From Massilia psychrophila (lineage in GTDB: Bacteria > Pseudomonadota > Gammaproteobacteria > Burkholderiales > Burkholderiaceae_D), in the NCBI RefSeq assembly GCF_002760665.1, contig NZ_PDOB01000024.1, positions 1 to 64,000 on the forward strand: a DNA stretch of 64,000 nt, written 5' to 3'. The translations under genes were made by a program, and so were the position numbers. The notes beneath the pieces were generated by a model, which had not been told where the DNA came from, did not search any database, and saw only the letters and a program-made list of their open reading frames with translations. The first letter of the stretch is position 1. Each line of letters opens with the position of its first letter. Positions 1 through 8,564 of this stretch are shown piece after piece.

Positions 1-378
1 GAAACGCATCAGCCGGCAGCGCGCGCCGAGCACGCAGGAGAACCAGGCAGCGGCGGCCTCGCCGCAGTCGTCCGCCAGCACGCGGTCGTCCCACAGGCCG
101 ACCTCGCGGGTGGCGGCCGGTCCGGCCGGCGCCAGCGCAAGCGCGGCCATGCCCGGCGCGCGCAATGTAAGGACGCCGGCATCGACGCGCGGCGTGACCA
201 GCGCCATGCGCGGATGTTCGCGCTGGGTGAGGAACTGGCCGTCCGGGTCGACGACCATCCATTCGCGGTCGCCCACGCCGTCGACCTCGAGGCCGGCGCG
301 GGTCAGCGTCGCAGCAGGCACCGACAGGCCGGCGCATGACTTGACCGGGTAGATAATGAGGTGGGACAGGATCGCCAT
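1..378 (-). CDS. MOSC N-terminal beta-barrel domain protein (YcbX-like), C-terminus beyond window
   Basis: The minus frame is open from 378 to the window edge (126 codons seen). It begins MAILSHLIIYPVKSCAG, the signature of the MOSC N-terminal beta-barrel domain (YPVKSCxG), and continues with the RAGLEVDGVGDREWMVVD stretch typical of YcbX/MOSC proteins. These proteins usually carry a C-terminal MOSC domain that binds a sulfur or molybdenum-cofactor ligand; that part lies outside the window. The start is ambiguous. The same frame is open upstream to an ATG at 465 that has a good ribosome binding site (GAGAAGG, 470-476), which would add 29 residues (MAMLKKLAKG...). The ATG at 378 fits the family N-terminus but has no clear ribosome binding site. 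The domain call is firm; substrate and role are unknown. Confidence 0.8.
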   Translation of the reverse strand, partial: MAILSHLIIYPVKSCAGLSVPAATLTRAGLEVDGVGDREWMVVDPDGQFLTQREHPRMALVTPRVDAGVLTLRAPGMAALALAPAGPAATREVGLWDDRVLADDCGEAAAAWFSCVLGARCRLMRF

Positions 379-403
379 GCTGAGTACCGGGTCGGAATAA
401 ATT

Positions 404-438
404 AAAAAAATGGCGCCGCTCAGCGTGCGCGCGGCGCC
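404..438 (-). terminator. GC-rich hairpin followed by a T-run, possibly a terminator
   Basis: The arms GGCGCCGC (412-419) and GCGGCGCC (431-438) are perfectly complementary. Read on the minus strand they are followed by A and seven T residues (404-410). The form is that of an intrinsic terminator, but it lies inside the possible N-terminal extension of the MOSC gene, so it is either a terminator upstream of a start at 378 or coding sequence. Confidence 0.4.
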
Positions 439-484
439 CTTGGCAAGTTTTTTCAACATTGCCATTTTGCCTTCTCGGGGATTC

Positions 485-509
485 AAAAAAGGGCGCCAAC
501 GGCGCCCTT
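485..509 (-). terminator. Intrinsic terminator of ychF
   Basis: A nine-base stem (AAGGGCGCC, 489-497, with GGCGCCCTT, 501-509) closes on an AAC loop. On the minus strand it runs into six T residues. It lies 22 bp past the ychF stop codon, so it is the natural end of that transcript. Confidence 0.85.
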
Positions 510-530
510 CGAAAACACATGCTGCTATTT

Positions 531-1622
531 TTATACGTTGAACAGGAAGTTCAGCACATCGCCATCCTTGACAACGTACTCCTTGCCCTCGGCGCGCATC
601 TTGCCCGCTTCCTTGGCGCCGGCCTCGCCCTTGCAGGCGACGAAGTCGTTGTAGGCGATGGTCTGGGCGCGGATGAAGCCGCGCTCGAAGTCGGTGTGGA
701 TGACGCCAGCCGCCTGCGGCGCGGTGTCGCCGACGTGGATGGTCCAGGCCCGCACTTCCTTGACGCCGGCGGTAAAATAAGTTTGCAGGCCGAGCAGATT
801 GTAGGCGGCGCGGATCAGGCGATCGAGGCCCGGCTCCTGCATGCCCATGTCGGCCAGGAAGGCGCCCTTGTCGGCGTCGTCCAGATCGGCAATCTCCGAC
901 TCGATCGAGGCGCAGATGGCGACGATCGGCGCGTTTTGCGCCTTGGCGTAGGCAGTCAACTGGTCGAGCAGCGGGTTGTTGGTAAAACCCGTATCGGACA
1001 CGTTGGCGACGAACATCGCCGGCTTGGCGGTGATCAGGTACAGCGTCTTGATCATCGCCATTTCTTCGTCGTCGAGGCCCATCGTGCGCACAGGTTTTCC
1101 CTGGTCGAGGTGGGGCATCAGGCGCTCGCAGATGGCAACCAGCTTGGCGGCATCCTTGTCGCCCGAACGCGCTTTCTTGCTCTCGCGGTGAATCGCTTTT
1201 TCGACGGCGGCCATGTCGGCCAGCGCCAGCTCGGTCTGGATCACTTCGATGTCGTCGAGCGGGCTGACCTTGCCGGCGACGTGGATCACGTTGTCGTCTT
1301 CGAAGCAGCGCACCACGTTGACGATGGCATCGGTCTCGCGGATGTGCGACAGGAACTGATTGCCCAGGCCCTCGCCTTTCGACGCGCCCGCCACCAGACC
1401 GGCGATGTCGACGAACTCGACGATGGCATTGACCAAGCGCTCCGGCTTGACGATGGCGGCCAGCGCATCCATGCGCGGGTCCGGCACCTCGACGACGCCG
1501 ACGTTCGGCTCGATGGTGCAGAACGGGTAGTTCTCGGCCGGAATGCCGGCACGGGTCAGCGCATTGAAAAGGGTGGACTTGCCGACGTTAGGCAGGCCGA
1601 CGATGCCGCATTGGAGACTCAT
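531..1622 (-). CDS. ychF: Redox-regulated ATPase YchF (Obg family)
   Basis: The protein has 363 residues, the usual YchF length, starting [17 protein letters not shown]. The P-loop GLPNVGKS is at residues 9-16, and the G4 position reads NVSD instead of NKxD, consistent with the family's known preference for ATP over GTP. The C-terminus has the TGS-type domain with [15 protein letters not shown]. YchF binds ribosomes and modulates translation and oxidative-stress responses in the cytosol. The frame extends about 47 codons upstream, but MSLQCG is the conserved family start, so 1622 was chosen. It lies downstream of pth on the same strand, a conserved pairing, but a 718-bp gap separates them, so ychF probably has its own promoter. 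A TACAAT -10-like box on the minus strand at 1684-1689 is a candidate, with no clear -35. Confidence 0.96.
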   Translation of the reverse strand: MSLQCGIVGLPNVGKSTLFNALTRAGIPAENYPFCTIEPNVGVVEVPDPRMDALAAIVKPERLVNAIVEFVDIAGLVAGASKGEGLGNQFLSHIRETDAIVNVVRCFEDDNVIHVAGKVSPLDDIEVIQTELALADMAAVEKAIHRESKKARSGDKDAAKLVAICERLMPHLDQGKPVRTMGLDDEEMAMIKTLYLITAKPAMFVANVSDTGFTNNPLLDQLTAYAKAQNAPIVAICASIESEIADLDDADKGAFLADMGMQEPGLDRLIRAAYNLLGLQTYFTAGVKEVRAWTIHVGDTAPQAAGVIHTDFERGFIRAQTIAYNDFVACKGEAGAKEAGKMRAEGKEYVVKDGDVLNFLFNV

Positions 1623-2000
1623 GGGAAGGCTTTCTGATTCGATGGTCGAGGATCGCGCAGGCGCGGGTTCCCCGAAACCCGTTATTGTACCGGCATTACG
1701 TGCAGCTCCCCCATCCATGGGCGATGTTGTAGCCGAAATTGCAGACGAAATTGCACCCGGCATGCTGCACCCGCGCTACTGTCGCATGACGGGTAGATGT
1801 TTTTTATGGCCAACAAACACTAGGAATTCGCCAGCTCGGTGGCGCTGATCAAGGCGCCTAACTATTTTCAGCCGGTAAAGAATCGACCCGCGTACGCGCT
1901 ACGCATGGCCCGGGCAAAGCGATACTCTCCGGGAAATGTGCGGCGGCCGGCTGATTCGACACCACGCTCGAACACTGCAATTCTGGCTATCAAACAACGC

Positions 2001-2023
2001 GCTGATCTGTATCAGTGATCAGC
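2001..2023. promoter_or_regulatory. Inverted repeat upstream of a small ORF
   Basis: GCTGATC (2001-2007) and GATCAGC (2017-2023) form a perfect seven-base inverted repeat, 60 bp before the small ORF at 2084. It may be an operator or chance; nothing else in the 1.63-2.08 kb gap looks coding. Confidence 0.25.
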
Positions 2024-2083
2024 ATCAAGGATGCACTATCGTAATAACCGGCACACCACTTAACACACCCGTGGAGCGACGAT

Positions 2084-2212
2084 ATGTACTTAAAACATCA
2101 ACATGATGCGCACGTGCTGGCCTATCTCATGGACCAGCTGCAGTGGCAGCGCCTGCCGCTCTTATTCCGGCTCGTGCTGGCAGCGATTCATTGGTGGCAG
2201 GCACGCCGGTAA
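2084..2212 (+). CDS. Possible small protein, 42 residues, in the ychF-pth gap
   Basis: An ATG with GGAG nine bases upstream opens a 42-codon frame (MYLKHQHDAHVLAYLMDQLQ...) ending in TAA. The second half is hydrophobic (LPLLFRLVLAAIHWW) with a basic tail (QARR), suggesting a small membrane-associated protein. It lies alone on the plus strand in a 718-bp gap between ychF and pth, both on the minus strand. I recognise no family. Support comes from the ribosome binding site, the plausible amphipathic or membrane segment and the otherwise empty gap; against it are its length and the lack of a clear promoter. Confidence 0.35.
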   Translation: MYLKHQHDAHVLAYLMDQLQWQRLPLLFRLVLAAIHWWQARR

Positions 2213-2340
2213 GCGACGCGGCGAACTCGTCGCACAACCGCTGCCCCTCCCCGTCGCGCGCTGCCAGTTGCGAATCGGCTCATCGTGAAAGTGAACTCAC
2301 GGGAAAATTATCGCCCCGCGTGTCGGCGCGCCCGAACCGG

Positions 2341-2925
2341 TCAAACCGTATGCAACTGCATCGTCGCGGCATCGAATTTGCCGTCAATTGCCAGCGGCAG
2401 CACGCGCAGACTTTTCTCGATCGCTTCCTCGATCAAGACCTGCTCTTCCTTGCGCGGCCGGTGCAGCACGTAGTCGGCCACTTGCTGCTGCGAGTTCAGG
2501 CTGCGCGGGTGGCCGATACCTAAGCGCAGGCGCCAGTAATCTTGGGTGCCGAGCGCGGCGGTGATGTCCTTGAGGCCGTTGTGGCCGCCCGACGAGCCGC
2601 CCTTTTTCAGTTTTGCCACGCCCGGCGCCAAGTCGAGCTCGTCGTGCACGACCAGCACTTCGCCTGGCTCGATCTTGTAGAAGCGGGCCAGCTGGCCGAC
2701 CGACAGCCCGGAGCGGTTCATGAAGGTGAGCGGCTCCAGCAGCCACAGCTCGTTGCCGGCTATCGTGGTCTTGGCAACCAGGCCGTTGAAGCGCGCTTCG
2801 CGCTGCAGCCGGCAGCCGGGAAGGCTGTTGGCCAGGTTGTCGACCAGCCAGAAGCCCGCATTGTGGCGGGTTGGTTCGTATTCGGGGCCGGGGTTGCCGA
2901 GGCCGACGATGAGGCGTATGGACAT
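2341..2925 (-). CDS. pth: Peptidyl-tRNA hydrolase
   Basis: A 194-residue Pth that cleaves the ester bond of peptidyl-tRNAs that drop off the ribosome, recycling tRNA. The conserved active-site residues are visible: N11, catalytic H21, N70 (FMN), D95 (VHDELD) and N116 (GGHNGL), matching E. coli N10, H20, N68, D93 and N114. The start at [13 protein letters not shown] is the family start. It follows rplY on the same strand, separated by an intrinsic terminator, in the common order prs-rplY-pth-ychF. Length and motifs are ordinary. Confidence 0.97.
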   Translation of the reverse strand: MSIRLIVGLGNPGPEYEPTRHNAGFWLVDNLANSLPGCRLQREARFNGLVAKTTIAGNELWLLEPLTFMNRSGLSVGQLARFYKIEPGEVLVVHDELDLAPGVAKLKKGGSSGGHNGLKDITAALGTQDYWRLRLGIGHPRSLNSQQQVADYVLHRPRKEEQVLIEEAIEKSLRVLPLAIDGKFDAATMQLHTV

Positions 2926-2970
2926 AGGAAGCAGATGTAAAGAAAACGTGATTATCCGGGAAAACGGCGA

Positions 2971-3006
2971 AAAAAAACCCGCCGGGCGCGAGCCGGGCGG
3001 GTTTTT
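2971..3006 (-). terminator. Intrinsic terminator of rplY
   Basis: AAACCCGCC...GGCGGGTTT forms a long stem (about 2975-3004) with A-runs on its left and T-runs on its right, so it could work in both directions. It lies 18 bp past the rplY stop and likely separates rplY from pth on the minus strand. Confidence 0.85.
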
Positions 3007-3024
3007 CTTACCGAGACTAAAGAA

Positions 3025-3672
3025 TTACTTCTTTGGCTTGGCAGCGATCTTGGCGGCAGCGTCGGCTTCGGAAGCGGCTGCGGCAGCAGCGGACTCTTCT
3101 GCTTCAGCGGCAACGTGGCCGGCTGGCACGGCAGCGGTAGCAACGGTCTGGGTCGCACCGGTGACGACGGTAACGCCTTTTGGCATGACCAGGTCGGCAA
3201 CGTGGATCGAGTGGCCGACGTCGATGTTGGCCAGGTCGACTTCGATGAACTCAGGCAGGTCGGCTGGCAGGCAGCTGATTTCGATTTCCGACAGCACGTG
3301 CGAGACGATTGCGGCGTGCAGCTTGACGGCCGGCGACACGTCGGCGTTGATGAAGTGCAGCGTCACTTTCGTGTGCATCATGGCTTTGGCGTCGACGCGC
3401 TGGAAGTCAGCGTGCATGACCAATTGCTTGTATGCGTGCATCTGGAAGTCGCGCAGCATGACTTGCTGGCTGGCGCCGTCGATTTCCAGGTCGAGGATCG
3501 AACCGTGGAAGGCTTCTTTTTTCAGCGCGTGGTACAGCGCGTTGCCGTCCAGCGAGATCATGACCGGGGCTTCGGTGCCACCGTAGATGATGCCCGGAGT
3601 CTGGCCGGAAGTACGCAGGCGGCGGCTCGCTCCGGACCCCTGCAATGTGCGATTGAATGCGATAACTTTCAT
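3025..3672 (-). CDS. rplY: 50S ribosomal protein L25 / general stress protein Ctc
   Basis: A 215-residue L25 of the long Ctc type. The N-terminal domain (about 1-95) binds 5S rRNA. It is followed by a beta-rich domain ending in the conserved [14 protein letters not shown] region and a low-complexity Ala/Glu/Lys tail (about 180-215). The E. coli protein (94 residues) lacks the second domain; the long form is normal in betaproteobacteria. It lies downstream of prs on the same strand with 190 bp between them, and that gap holds several hairpins listed separately. Confidence 0.96.
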   Translation of the reverse strand: MKVIAFNRTLQGSGASRRLRTSGQTPGIIYGGTEAPVMISLDGNALYHALKKEAFHGSILDLEIDGASQQVMLRDFQMHAYKQLVMHADFQRVDAKAMMHTKVTLHFINADVSPAVKLHAAIVSHVLSEIEISCLPADLPEFIEVDLANIDVGHSIHVADLVMPKGVTVVTGATQTVATAAVPAGHVAAEAEESAAAAAASEADAAAKIAAKPKK

Positions 3673-3690
3673 GTGTTACTCCAAGAATTG

Positions 3691-3740
3691 CGGGGCTTGA
3701 TTGCCCCGCGGTGTGAAGACCCCCGCGACCAGGGGTCTTC
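3691..3740 (-). promoter_or_regulatory. Tandem hairpins in the rplY leader
   Basis: Two perfect hairpins lie 18-70 nt upstream of the rplY start. CGGGGC/GCCCCG pairs across TTGATT (3691-3708). GAAGACCCC/GGGGTCTTC pairs across eight bases (3715-3740). Neither is followed by a T-run, so they look like mRNA leader structures rather than terminators. Function is inferred only. Confidence 0.45.
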
Positions 3741-3802
3741 CGAATATGAGCGCAGCATCGCACTCAAGAAAAGGGTACCAACAGCAAATGTTGAAACACC
3801 AA

Positions 3803-3831
3803 CGGCGCACCAGCTCATTGCCGGTGCGCCG
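3803..3831 (-). terminator. Hairpin downstream of prs, weak terminator candidate
   Basis: A nine-base perfect stem, CGGCGCACC (3803-3811) with GGTGCGCCG (3823-3831), lies about 32 bp past the prs stop. On the minus strand it is followed by TTGGTGTTTC, a poor T-tract. It may partly end the prs transcript or process the prs-rplY message. Confidence 0.5.
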
Positions 3832-3862
3832 CAGGTTGGGCAGCATGAAAAGCCTGCTGTAT

Positions 3863-4813
3863 TTAATCGATAAACAGCGACATCACCGAGTCGCCCTTGC
3901 TGATCCGCTTGAACGTCTCGGCCAGCAGCGGTGCGCACGTCAGCTGGCGGATCTTGCTGCAGGCGGCCGCTTGGGCGGACAGCGGGATCGTGTCGGTCAC
4001 CACCAGCTCGTCGAGGGGCGAAGCGGCAATGCGCTCGATCGCCGGGCCCGACAGCACCGGGTGGGTACAGTAGGCCACGACTTTTTTCGCGCCGCGTTCC
4101 TTCAACACTTCGGCAGCCTTGGTCAGCGTGCCGGCGGTGTCGACCATGTCGTCCATGATGACGCAGTTGCGCCCTTCGACTTCACCGATGATGTTCATCA
4201 CTTCCGACACGTTCGCTTTCGGGCGCCGCTTGTCGATGATGGCCAGGTCGCAGCCGAGGCGCTTGGCCAGCGCACGCGCGCGCACTACGCCGCCGACGTC
4301 GGGCGAGACCACCAGCAGGTCGTCGTAGTTCTTTTTTTGCAAGTCGCCCAGCAAAATCGGCGAGGCGTAAATGTTGTCGACCGGAATGTCGAAGAAGCCT
4401 TGAATCTGGTCTGCGTGCAAGTCCATGATCAGGACGCGCTCGACGCCGGCTTTTTCAAGCATGTTGGCCACTACCTTGGCCGAGATCGCCACGCGCGCCG
4501 AACGCGGACGGCGGTCCTGGCGGGCGTAGCCGAAGTACGGGATGGCGGCGGTGATGCGGCCAGCCGAAGCGCGCTTCAAGGCATCGACCATCAGGATGAT
4601 TTCCATCAGGTTGTCGTTGGTCGGGCAGCAGGTCGACTGCAACACGAAAACGTCTTTACCACGGACGTTCTCGTTGATTTCGACCATCACTTCGCCATCG
4701 GAAAACTTCGAGACATTTGCCTTGCCAAGGGAGATGCCGAGGTTTTTTGCGACTCCTTCTGCCAACGCCGGATTAGCGTTGCCGGTAAAAACCATCAGGT
4801 TTTCGTAAGCCAT
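3863..4813 (-). CDS. prs: Ribose-phosphate pyrophosphokinase (PRPP synthetase)
   Basis: A 316-residue enzyme that makes PRPP from ribose-5-phosphate and ATP for purine, pyrimidine, histidine, tryptophan and NAD synthesis. Visible motifs are the catalytic flexible-loop region [20 protein letters not shown], the ribose-phosphate site [14 protein letters not shown], and the PRPP loop [13 protein letters not shown]. Start at [18 protein letters not shown] is typical. It lies just downstream of tRNA-Gln and ispE, the usual arrangement in beta- and gammaproteobacteria. Length matches the family. Confidence 0.97.
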   Translation of the reverse strand: MAYENLMVFTGNANPALAEGVAKNLGISLGKANVSKFSDGEVMVEINENVRGKDVFVLQSTCCPTNDNLMEIILMVDALKRASAGRITAAIPYFGYARQDRRPRSARVAISAKVVANMLEKAGVERVLIMDLHADQIQGFFDIPVDNIYASPILLGDLQKKNYDDLLVVSPDVGGVVRARALAKRLGCDLAIIDKRRPKANVSEVMNIIGEVEGRNCVIMDDMVDTAGTLTKAAEVLKERGAKKVVAYCTHPVLSGPAIERIAASPLDELVVTDTIPLSAQAAACSKIRQLTCAPLLAETFKRISKGDSVMSLFID

Positions 4814-4964
4814 GGGAGTCCCAAGAGAGTAGCGTTGATTATTTCTTTGAAAGACGCCGGCCGATCATACCGTGCCGGCACTATGCTAGGATGACCCGCG
4901 AGAGCGGATCGATCAATCCTGCTGTCTGGACGCAAACCTCGCATCGACAGGCCAGCAAAACGAA

Positions 4965-5041
4965 TGGCAGGGGAACAAGGATTCGAACCTTGGTATGCTG
5001 GAATCAAAATCCAGTGCCTTAACCAGCTTGGCGATTCCCCT
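4965..5041 (-). tRNA. tRNA-Gln (anticodon UUG)
   Basis: On the minus strand the 77-nt sequence starts AGGGGAATCGCC and ends TTCCCCTGCCA, so the seven-base acceptor stem AGGGGAA/TTCCCCT and the encoded CCA are visible. The anticodon arm CTGGA-TTTTGAT-TCCAG carries TTG, reading glutamine CAA/CAG. The T-arm has the GGTTCGAATCC consensus. It sits between ispE and prs. Confidence 0.95.
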
Positions 5042-5066
5042 ACGCAACTGACTGCTTGTCGTGACA

Positions 5067-5088
5067 TTTGACGCATTGTATCGTCAAA
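5067..5088 (-). promoter_or_regulatory. Inverted repeat around a possible tRNA-Gln -10 box
   Basis: TTTGACG (5067-5073) and CGTCAAA (5082-5088) form a perfect seven-base inverted repeat. Its minus-strand loop reads ATACAATG, which holds a good -10 box (TACAAT) about 35 bp upstream of the mature tRNA end. No T-run follows, so it is not a terminator. The -35 is unclear. Confidence 0.35.
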
Positions 5089-5107
5089 CATCTCGCCAAG
5101 CCGAATT

Positions 5108-6028
5108 CTATTCTATAACTCTACCAACTTGCAACAGCGCGTGCATCGGATGACGCTGAAGCGATTGCGCTTTCCAACCACCCCAGACCTGGGGCACCTT
5201 GGCCAGCACCGCCTCGGCCTCGAGCTCACTGGAAAATGCGCAGAACACGCATGCTCCGGAGCCAGTCATCCTGGCGTCGCCATAGCTACTTAACCATCGA
5301 ACCGCTTCGGCTACCGGCGGGAACAGTCGAGTTGCTACCGGCTGCAAGTCGTTCTTGCCAAACCCTTTGCGATCTGTTTGGATCACCAGGTGCCTGGAAA
5401 AGTCCGCTATTCTGACCGGTTTTGTGTCCCGTGTCAAATCCTCGGAGGAAAATATTGCAGCGGTCGGCACGGCAACTCCGGGCTCGATGACCACATACCA
5501 GCAGTCGCGCGTCGTTACCGCTTGCAACTGCTCGCCGACGCCTTCGGCAAAGGCGTTCTCGCCGAAGATGAAGAACGGAATATCCGCGCCCAGCGGCAGG
5601 CTCAGCGCCATCAGTTCGGCACGGTCCAGACCCGCCTGCCACAGGTGGTTGACTGCGATCAACGCGGTGGCGGCGTCGGACGAACCGCCGCCCAAGCCGC
5701 CGCCCATCGGCAAGCGCTTGTCGATGGCGACGTCGACACCGGGCGCCGGGCGGCCGTGGCGGCGCGCGAATTCAAGCGCCAGCAGGCGCAACGCACGCAC
5801 GATCAGGTCAATTTCCTCAGGCACGCCGGCAACAATGGTGGTGCGCCGGACCAGGCCGTCGGCGCGCAGGTCGAAGTGCAGCGTGTCGCCATGATCGACC
5901 AACTGGAACACGGTCTGCAGCTGGTGGTAGCCGTCGGCGCGGCGGCCATTGATGTGCAGGAAAAGATTGAGTTTGGCCGGGGCCGGGCAGTCGTGCAGCG
6001 AATGTTGTCGAAACGAAATTTGATGCAC
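5108..6028 (-). CDS. ispE: 4-diphosphocytidyl-2-C-methyl-D-erythritol kinase
   Basis: A 306-residue GHMP kinase of the non-mevalonate (MEP) isoprenoid pathway that phosphorylates CDP-methylerythritol. It shows the N-terminal substrate motif [12 protein letters not shown] with K19, and the glycine-rich ATP loop [14 protein letters not shown] (from about residue 107). The C-terminal [10 protein letters not shown] motif is the third GHMP motif. It starts 2 bp after the lolB stop, so the two are surely co-transcribed; lolB-ispE is a conserved pair. Confidence 0.96.
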   Translation of the reverse strand: MHQISFRQHSLHDCPAPAKLNLFLHINGRRADGYHQLQTVFQLVDHGDTLHFDLRADGLVRRTTIVAGVPEEIDLIVRALRLLALEFARRHGRPAPGVDVAIDKRLPMGGGLGGGSSDAATALIAVNHLWQAGLDRAELMALSLPLGADIPFFIFGENAFAEGVGEQLQAVTTRDCWYVVIEPGVAVPTAAIFSSEDLTRDTKPVRIADFSRHLVIQTDRKGFGKNDLQPVATRLFPPVAEAVRWLSSYGDARMTGSGACVFCAFSSELEAEAVLAKVPQVWGGWKAQSLQRHPMHALLQVGRVIE

Positions 6029-6030
6029 CG

Positions 6031-6651
6031 TCAGCCCTGGCCGTCGATAAGAATGCGGATCGCCAGTGCGTCGGCGCTGGCGTTGGTGACCCGCTCGGCG
6101 TCGATGCGCTTGGGCATTGGCCGCGCCGCCGTCTCATCTTGCCACGACACAAAGCGCAGCCGCCAACCGTCGGCCGTCAGCACGTTGTTGTTGGCCGGCG
6201 TGGCGGTGAAGCGCTTGCCGTCGGCACCGGTGGCGTAGCCTTGCAGCCAGTCGCGCAGGCCCGACACTGGCAACGACCAGCCGAGCGACTCGGCGGTGAG
6301 CGTGTCGAGGTCCTTCGCCACGCGCGGCACCTTGTCGGCCTGCACCAGCGTGGCCGACTGCGGCGTGATGCTGATGGTGGCGATGGTCGCCATCGACGAC
6401 GACAGGCTGACGTCGATCCGTCCCGGCGTTTGCGACCAGTTGAACTTACCGGTGAGCGACTCCGGATTGCCGTCCTTGCGGTAATTGATTGATAGCCGGC
6501 CGGCCGCCTCGAAGCTGTCCTGGTAGAGCCCGGCCTGCAGCGGCTGTGACGTTTTGACAGGAGTGCTGGCGCAGCCGGCCAGCAACGCAGTGCCGAGGCT
6601 AAGGCAAAGGCTGACCCGCACGGCGGCGGCATGAAATTTTATTGATGGCAT
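6031..6651 (-). CDS. lolB: Outer-membrane lipoprotein insertion protein LolB
   Basis: A 206-residue lipoprotein with a type II signal peptide and lipobox LAGC (acylated Cys about residue 27). LolB receives lipoproteins from the periplasmic carrier LolA and inserts them into the inner leaflet of the outer membrane. The body has the family's [16 protein letters not shown]-type beta-strand and the WxLP region ([16 protein letters not shown]). It is 10 bp downstream of the TPR gene and 2 bp upstream of ispE, so the three form one operon. Confidence 0.93.
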   Translation of the reverse strand: MPSIKFHAAAVRVSLCLSLGTALLAGCASTPVKTSQPLQAGLYQDSFEAAGRLSINYRKDGNPESLTGKFNWSQTPGRIDVSLSSSMATIATISITPQSATLVQADKVPRVAKDLDTLTAESLGWSLPVSGLRDWLQGYATGADGKRFTATPANNNVLTADGWRLRFVSWQDETAARPMPKRIDAERVTNASADALAIRILIDGQG

Positions 6652-6661
6652 CGTGATTCCG

Positions 6662-8467
6662 TTACAAGTTCGCGTTCAGGCGCGCGAGCGTATTTTTGAG
6701 CGTGTCGTTCTTCGGGTCTTTGGCACGCGCTTCGCGCCACAGTTTCTGGGCGTCCGCTTTCTGCCCCTTCTGCCACAGCACTTCGCCCAGATGAACTGCA
6801 ATCTCGGGATCGTTGCGCAGCGTATAGGCTTGGCGCAGCTGTGCCTCGGCCGCGTTCAGGTTGCCAAGCCGGAACTGTACCCAACCCATGCTGTCCATGA
6901 TGAACGGGTCGCCCGGCGCCAGCTTCAGCGCCTTGTCGATCAGCTCGAGCGCTTCCTGCAGGCGCACGTTGCGTTCGGCCAAAGAATAGCCGAGCGCGTT
7001 GTAGGCGTGGTGATTGTCGGGCACCTGCGCGATCACCGCGCGCAGCGACTTTTCCATCACGTCGAGGCGGCCGGTTTTTTCCGCAAGCAAGGCGAAATCG
7101 TAGAGCAGGTCGGCGTTGCCCGGGAATTTCGCCACCGCCGCCTGCATCAGCACGTAGGCTTCGTCCAGGCGGCTGCTGTCACGCAGGATCTGCGCTTCGG
7201 TCAGCAGCACCTGCGACTGCTCGGCCGGCTGCGCCGCGGGCAGGTCGGCCAGCAGCTTGCGCGCTCCACTGATATCGCCGCCCTTGCCGACCAGTTGCGC
7301 GCGCTTGAGCTGGGCGTTGAACCAGCCCCCACCCTCGCCTTGTTCGACCTTGTCGAGCCACTTCATGGCGCCCTTCAGGTCGCCGCGCTCCTCGGCCAGC
7401 TGGGCCAGGATCACGAACACTTTCGACGCGTCGCGCTCTTCGTCCGGGTTGGTGTCCAGCACGTCGGTGAAGCGGATTAAATATTGCTCGGCGCCGGCCT
7501 GGTCGTTCAGCTGCAGCGACACGATGCCAAGCGCGTACAAGGTGCCGAGATTGTCCGGCTGGGCCTTCTGCAACGCCAGGAACTGCTGGCGCGCCAGCTC
7601 GTACTGCTTGCGGCTCACCAGCACGCGGGCATACGCGGCGCGCACTTCGCGCGCGCCCGGATTGGCCGCCAGGAAGGCCGACAGCACGGCGGCCGAGCCG
7701 GCCTCGTCGTCGGTGACCTGGGCCAGCGTCAGCACCGCGATTTCGGCGTCGGGCTTCAGCGAGAGCGCCGTGCGCGCTTCCTTGACCGCCACCGCGCCGG
7801 CACCGCGGGCGAACGCCGCCTGCGCCAGCACGATATGCGCTTCCATGCTGTCGGCGTAGGGAGTCATCAGCCGTTCGGTCATGGCGAAGCCGGCGGCCTT
7901 GTCCTTGGCGCGGGCCAGCAATTGCTGCGCATGGAACATGGCCATGCCGCGCTCGGCCGGGGCCGCCGCTTGCAGGCGCCGGCGCAGGATCGGTTCGGCC
8001 TCGGCCAGATTGTCGGACATGATCACGAAGCCGAGATAGTACTGGGACGCCTCTTCGGAATCGGGGGCCAGCTGGCGCCACAGGCGGATTGCCGCCAGGG
8101 TCGGTTCGCCCTGCTTCGACAACAACGCCATTTCAGTGGCGCGCTGGGCCAGGCGCGGATCGCGCGTGCGCTGGGCGGTGGCCATCATGGCCAGGTAAGC
8201 CGGCTGCCAGTTGCCATCGCGAAATTCAATCTCGGCCTTCATCAGCCTGTACAGCAGCTCGCCGGTGAGCGCCACCTTCGGCAAGCGCGCCGCGATTGCG
8301 CTCGCCTCGGCCGCGGCCGCAGCCTCGGCGGCGGCGGCGGCGTCAACGGTGGCGTCGGCCTGGACCGGGCCGGGCGCAGGTGCGGGTGCTGTTTGCGCCG
8401 CTGCCGGCGCCGCCATGCACGCGGACAGCAGGCCTGCGAGGGTTACAATGGCGAAAGCGTTTTTCAA
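6662..8467 (-). CDS. Tetratricopeptide-repeat protein, probably exported
   Basis: A 601-residue protein with an N-terminal signal sequence. LLSAC around residue 17 could serve as a lipobox, making it a lipoprotein. A short Ala/Pro-rich linker follows, then many TPR units; clear ones are near the C-terminus (HAYNALGYSLAERN, MDSMGWVQFRLGNL, AVHLGEVLWQKGQ). TPR proteins at this position, upstream of lolB-ispE, are common in betaproteobacteria and are generally of unknown function. The context suggests envelope biogenesis, for example a scaffold for lipoprotein or cell-wall machinery, but that is inference. It is divergent from mutM with about 97 bp between. Confidence 0.85.
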   Translation of the reverse strand: MKNAFAIVTLAGLLSACMAAPAAAQTAPAPAPGPVQADATVDAAAAAEAAAAAEASAIAARLPKVALTGELLYRLMKAEIEFRDGNWQPAYLAMMATAQRTRDPRLAQRATEMALLSKQGEPTLAAIRLWRQLAPDSEEASQYYLGFVIMSDNLAEAEPILRRRLQAAAPAERGMAMFHAQQLLARAKDKAAGFAMTERLMTPYADSMEAHIVLAQAAFARGAGAVAVKEARTALSLKPDAEIAVLTLAQVTDDEAGSAAVLSAFLAANPGAREVRAAYARVLVSRKQYELARQQFLALQKAQPDNLGTLYALGIVSLQLNDQAGAEQYLIRFTDVLDTNPDEERDASKVFVILAQLAEERGDLKGAMKWLDKVEQGEGGGWFNAQLKRAQLVGKGGDISGARKLLADLPAAQPAEQSQVLLTEAQILRDSSRLDEAYVLMQAAVAKFPGNADLLYDFALLAEKTGRLDVMEKSLRAVIAQVPDNHHAYNALGYSLAERNVRLQEALELIDKALKLAPGDPFIMDSMGWVQFRLGNLNAAEAQLRQAYTLRNDPEIAVHLGEVLWQKGQKADAQKLWREARAKDPKNDTLKNTLARLNANL

Positions 8468-8538
8468 GGCAATTCCAAGATGACACGAATGATCACAGAT
8501 TCTACGCCCAACCCTTCCTTTGCGTGCGCGCTCGCCAC

Positions 8539-8544
8539 TATAAT
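8539..8544 (+). promoter_or_regulatory. Probable -10 box of mutM
   Basis: A consensus TATAAT lies 20 bp before the mutM start codon. No good -35 is found at 16-18 bp spacing (TTTGCG at 8519-8524 is 14 bp away), so it may be weak or activator-dependent. The leader would be only about 14 nt. Confidence 0.5.
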
Positions 8545-8564
8545 ATTGATGTTACGGAACTGAC

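Noticed and set aside
459-1637. Long open frame on the plus strand (392 codons) opposite ychF
   Set aside because: It is the antisense shadow of a clear ychF gene in GC-rich DNA; no family motifs, composition heavy in Val, His, Asp and Arg.
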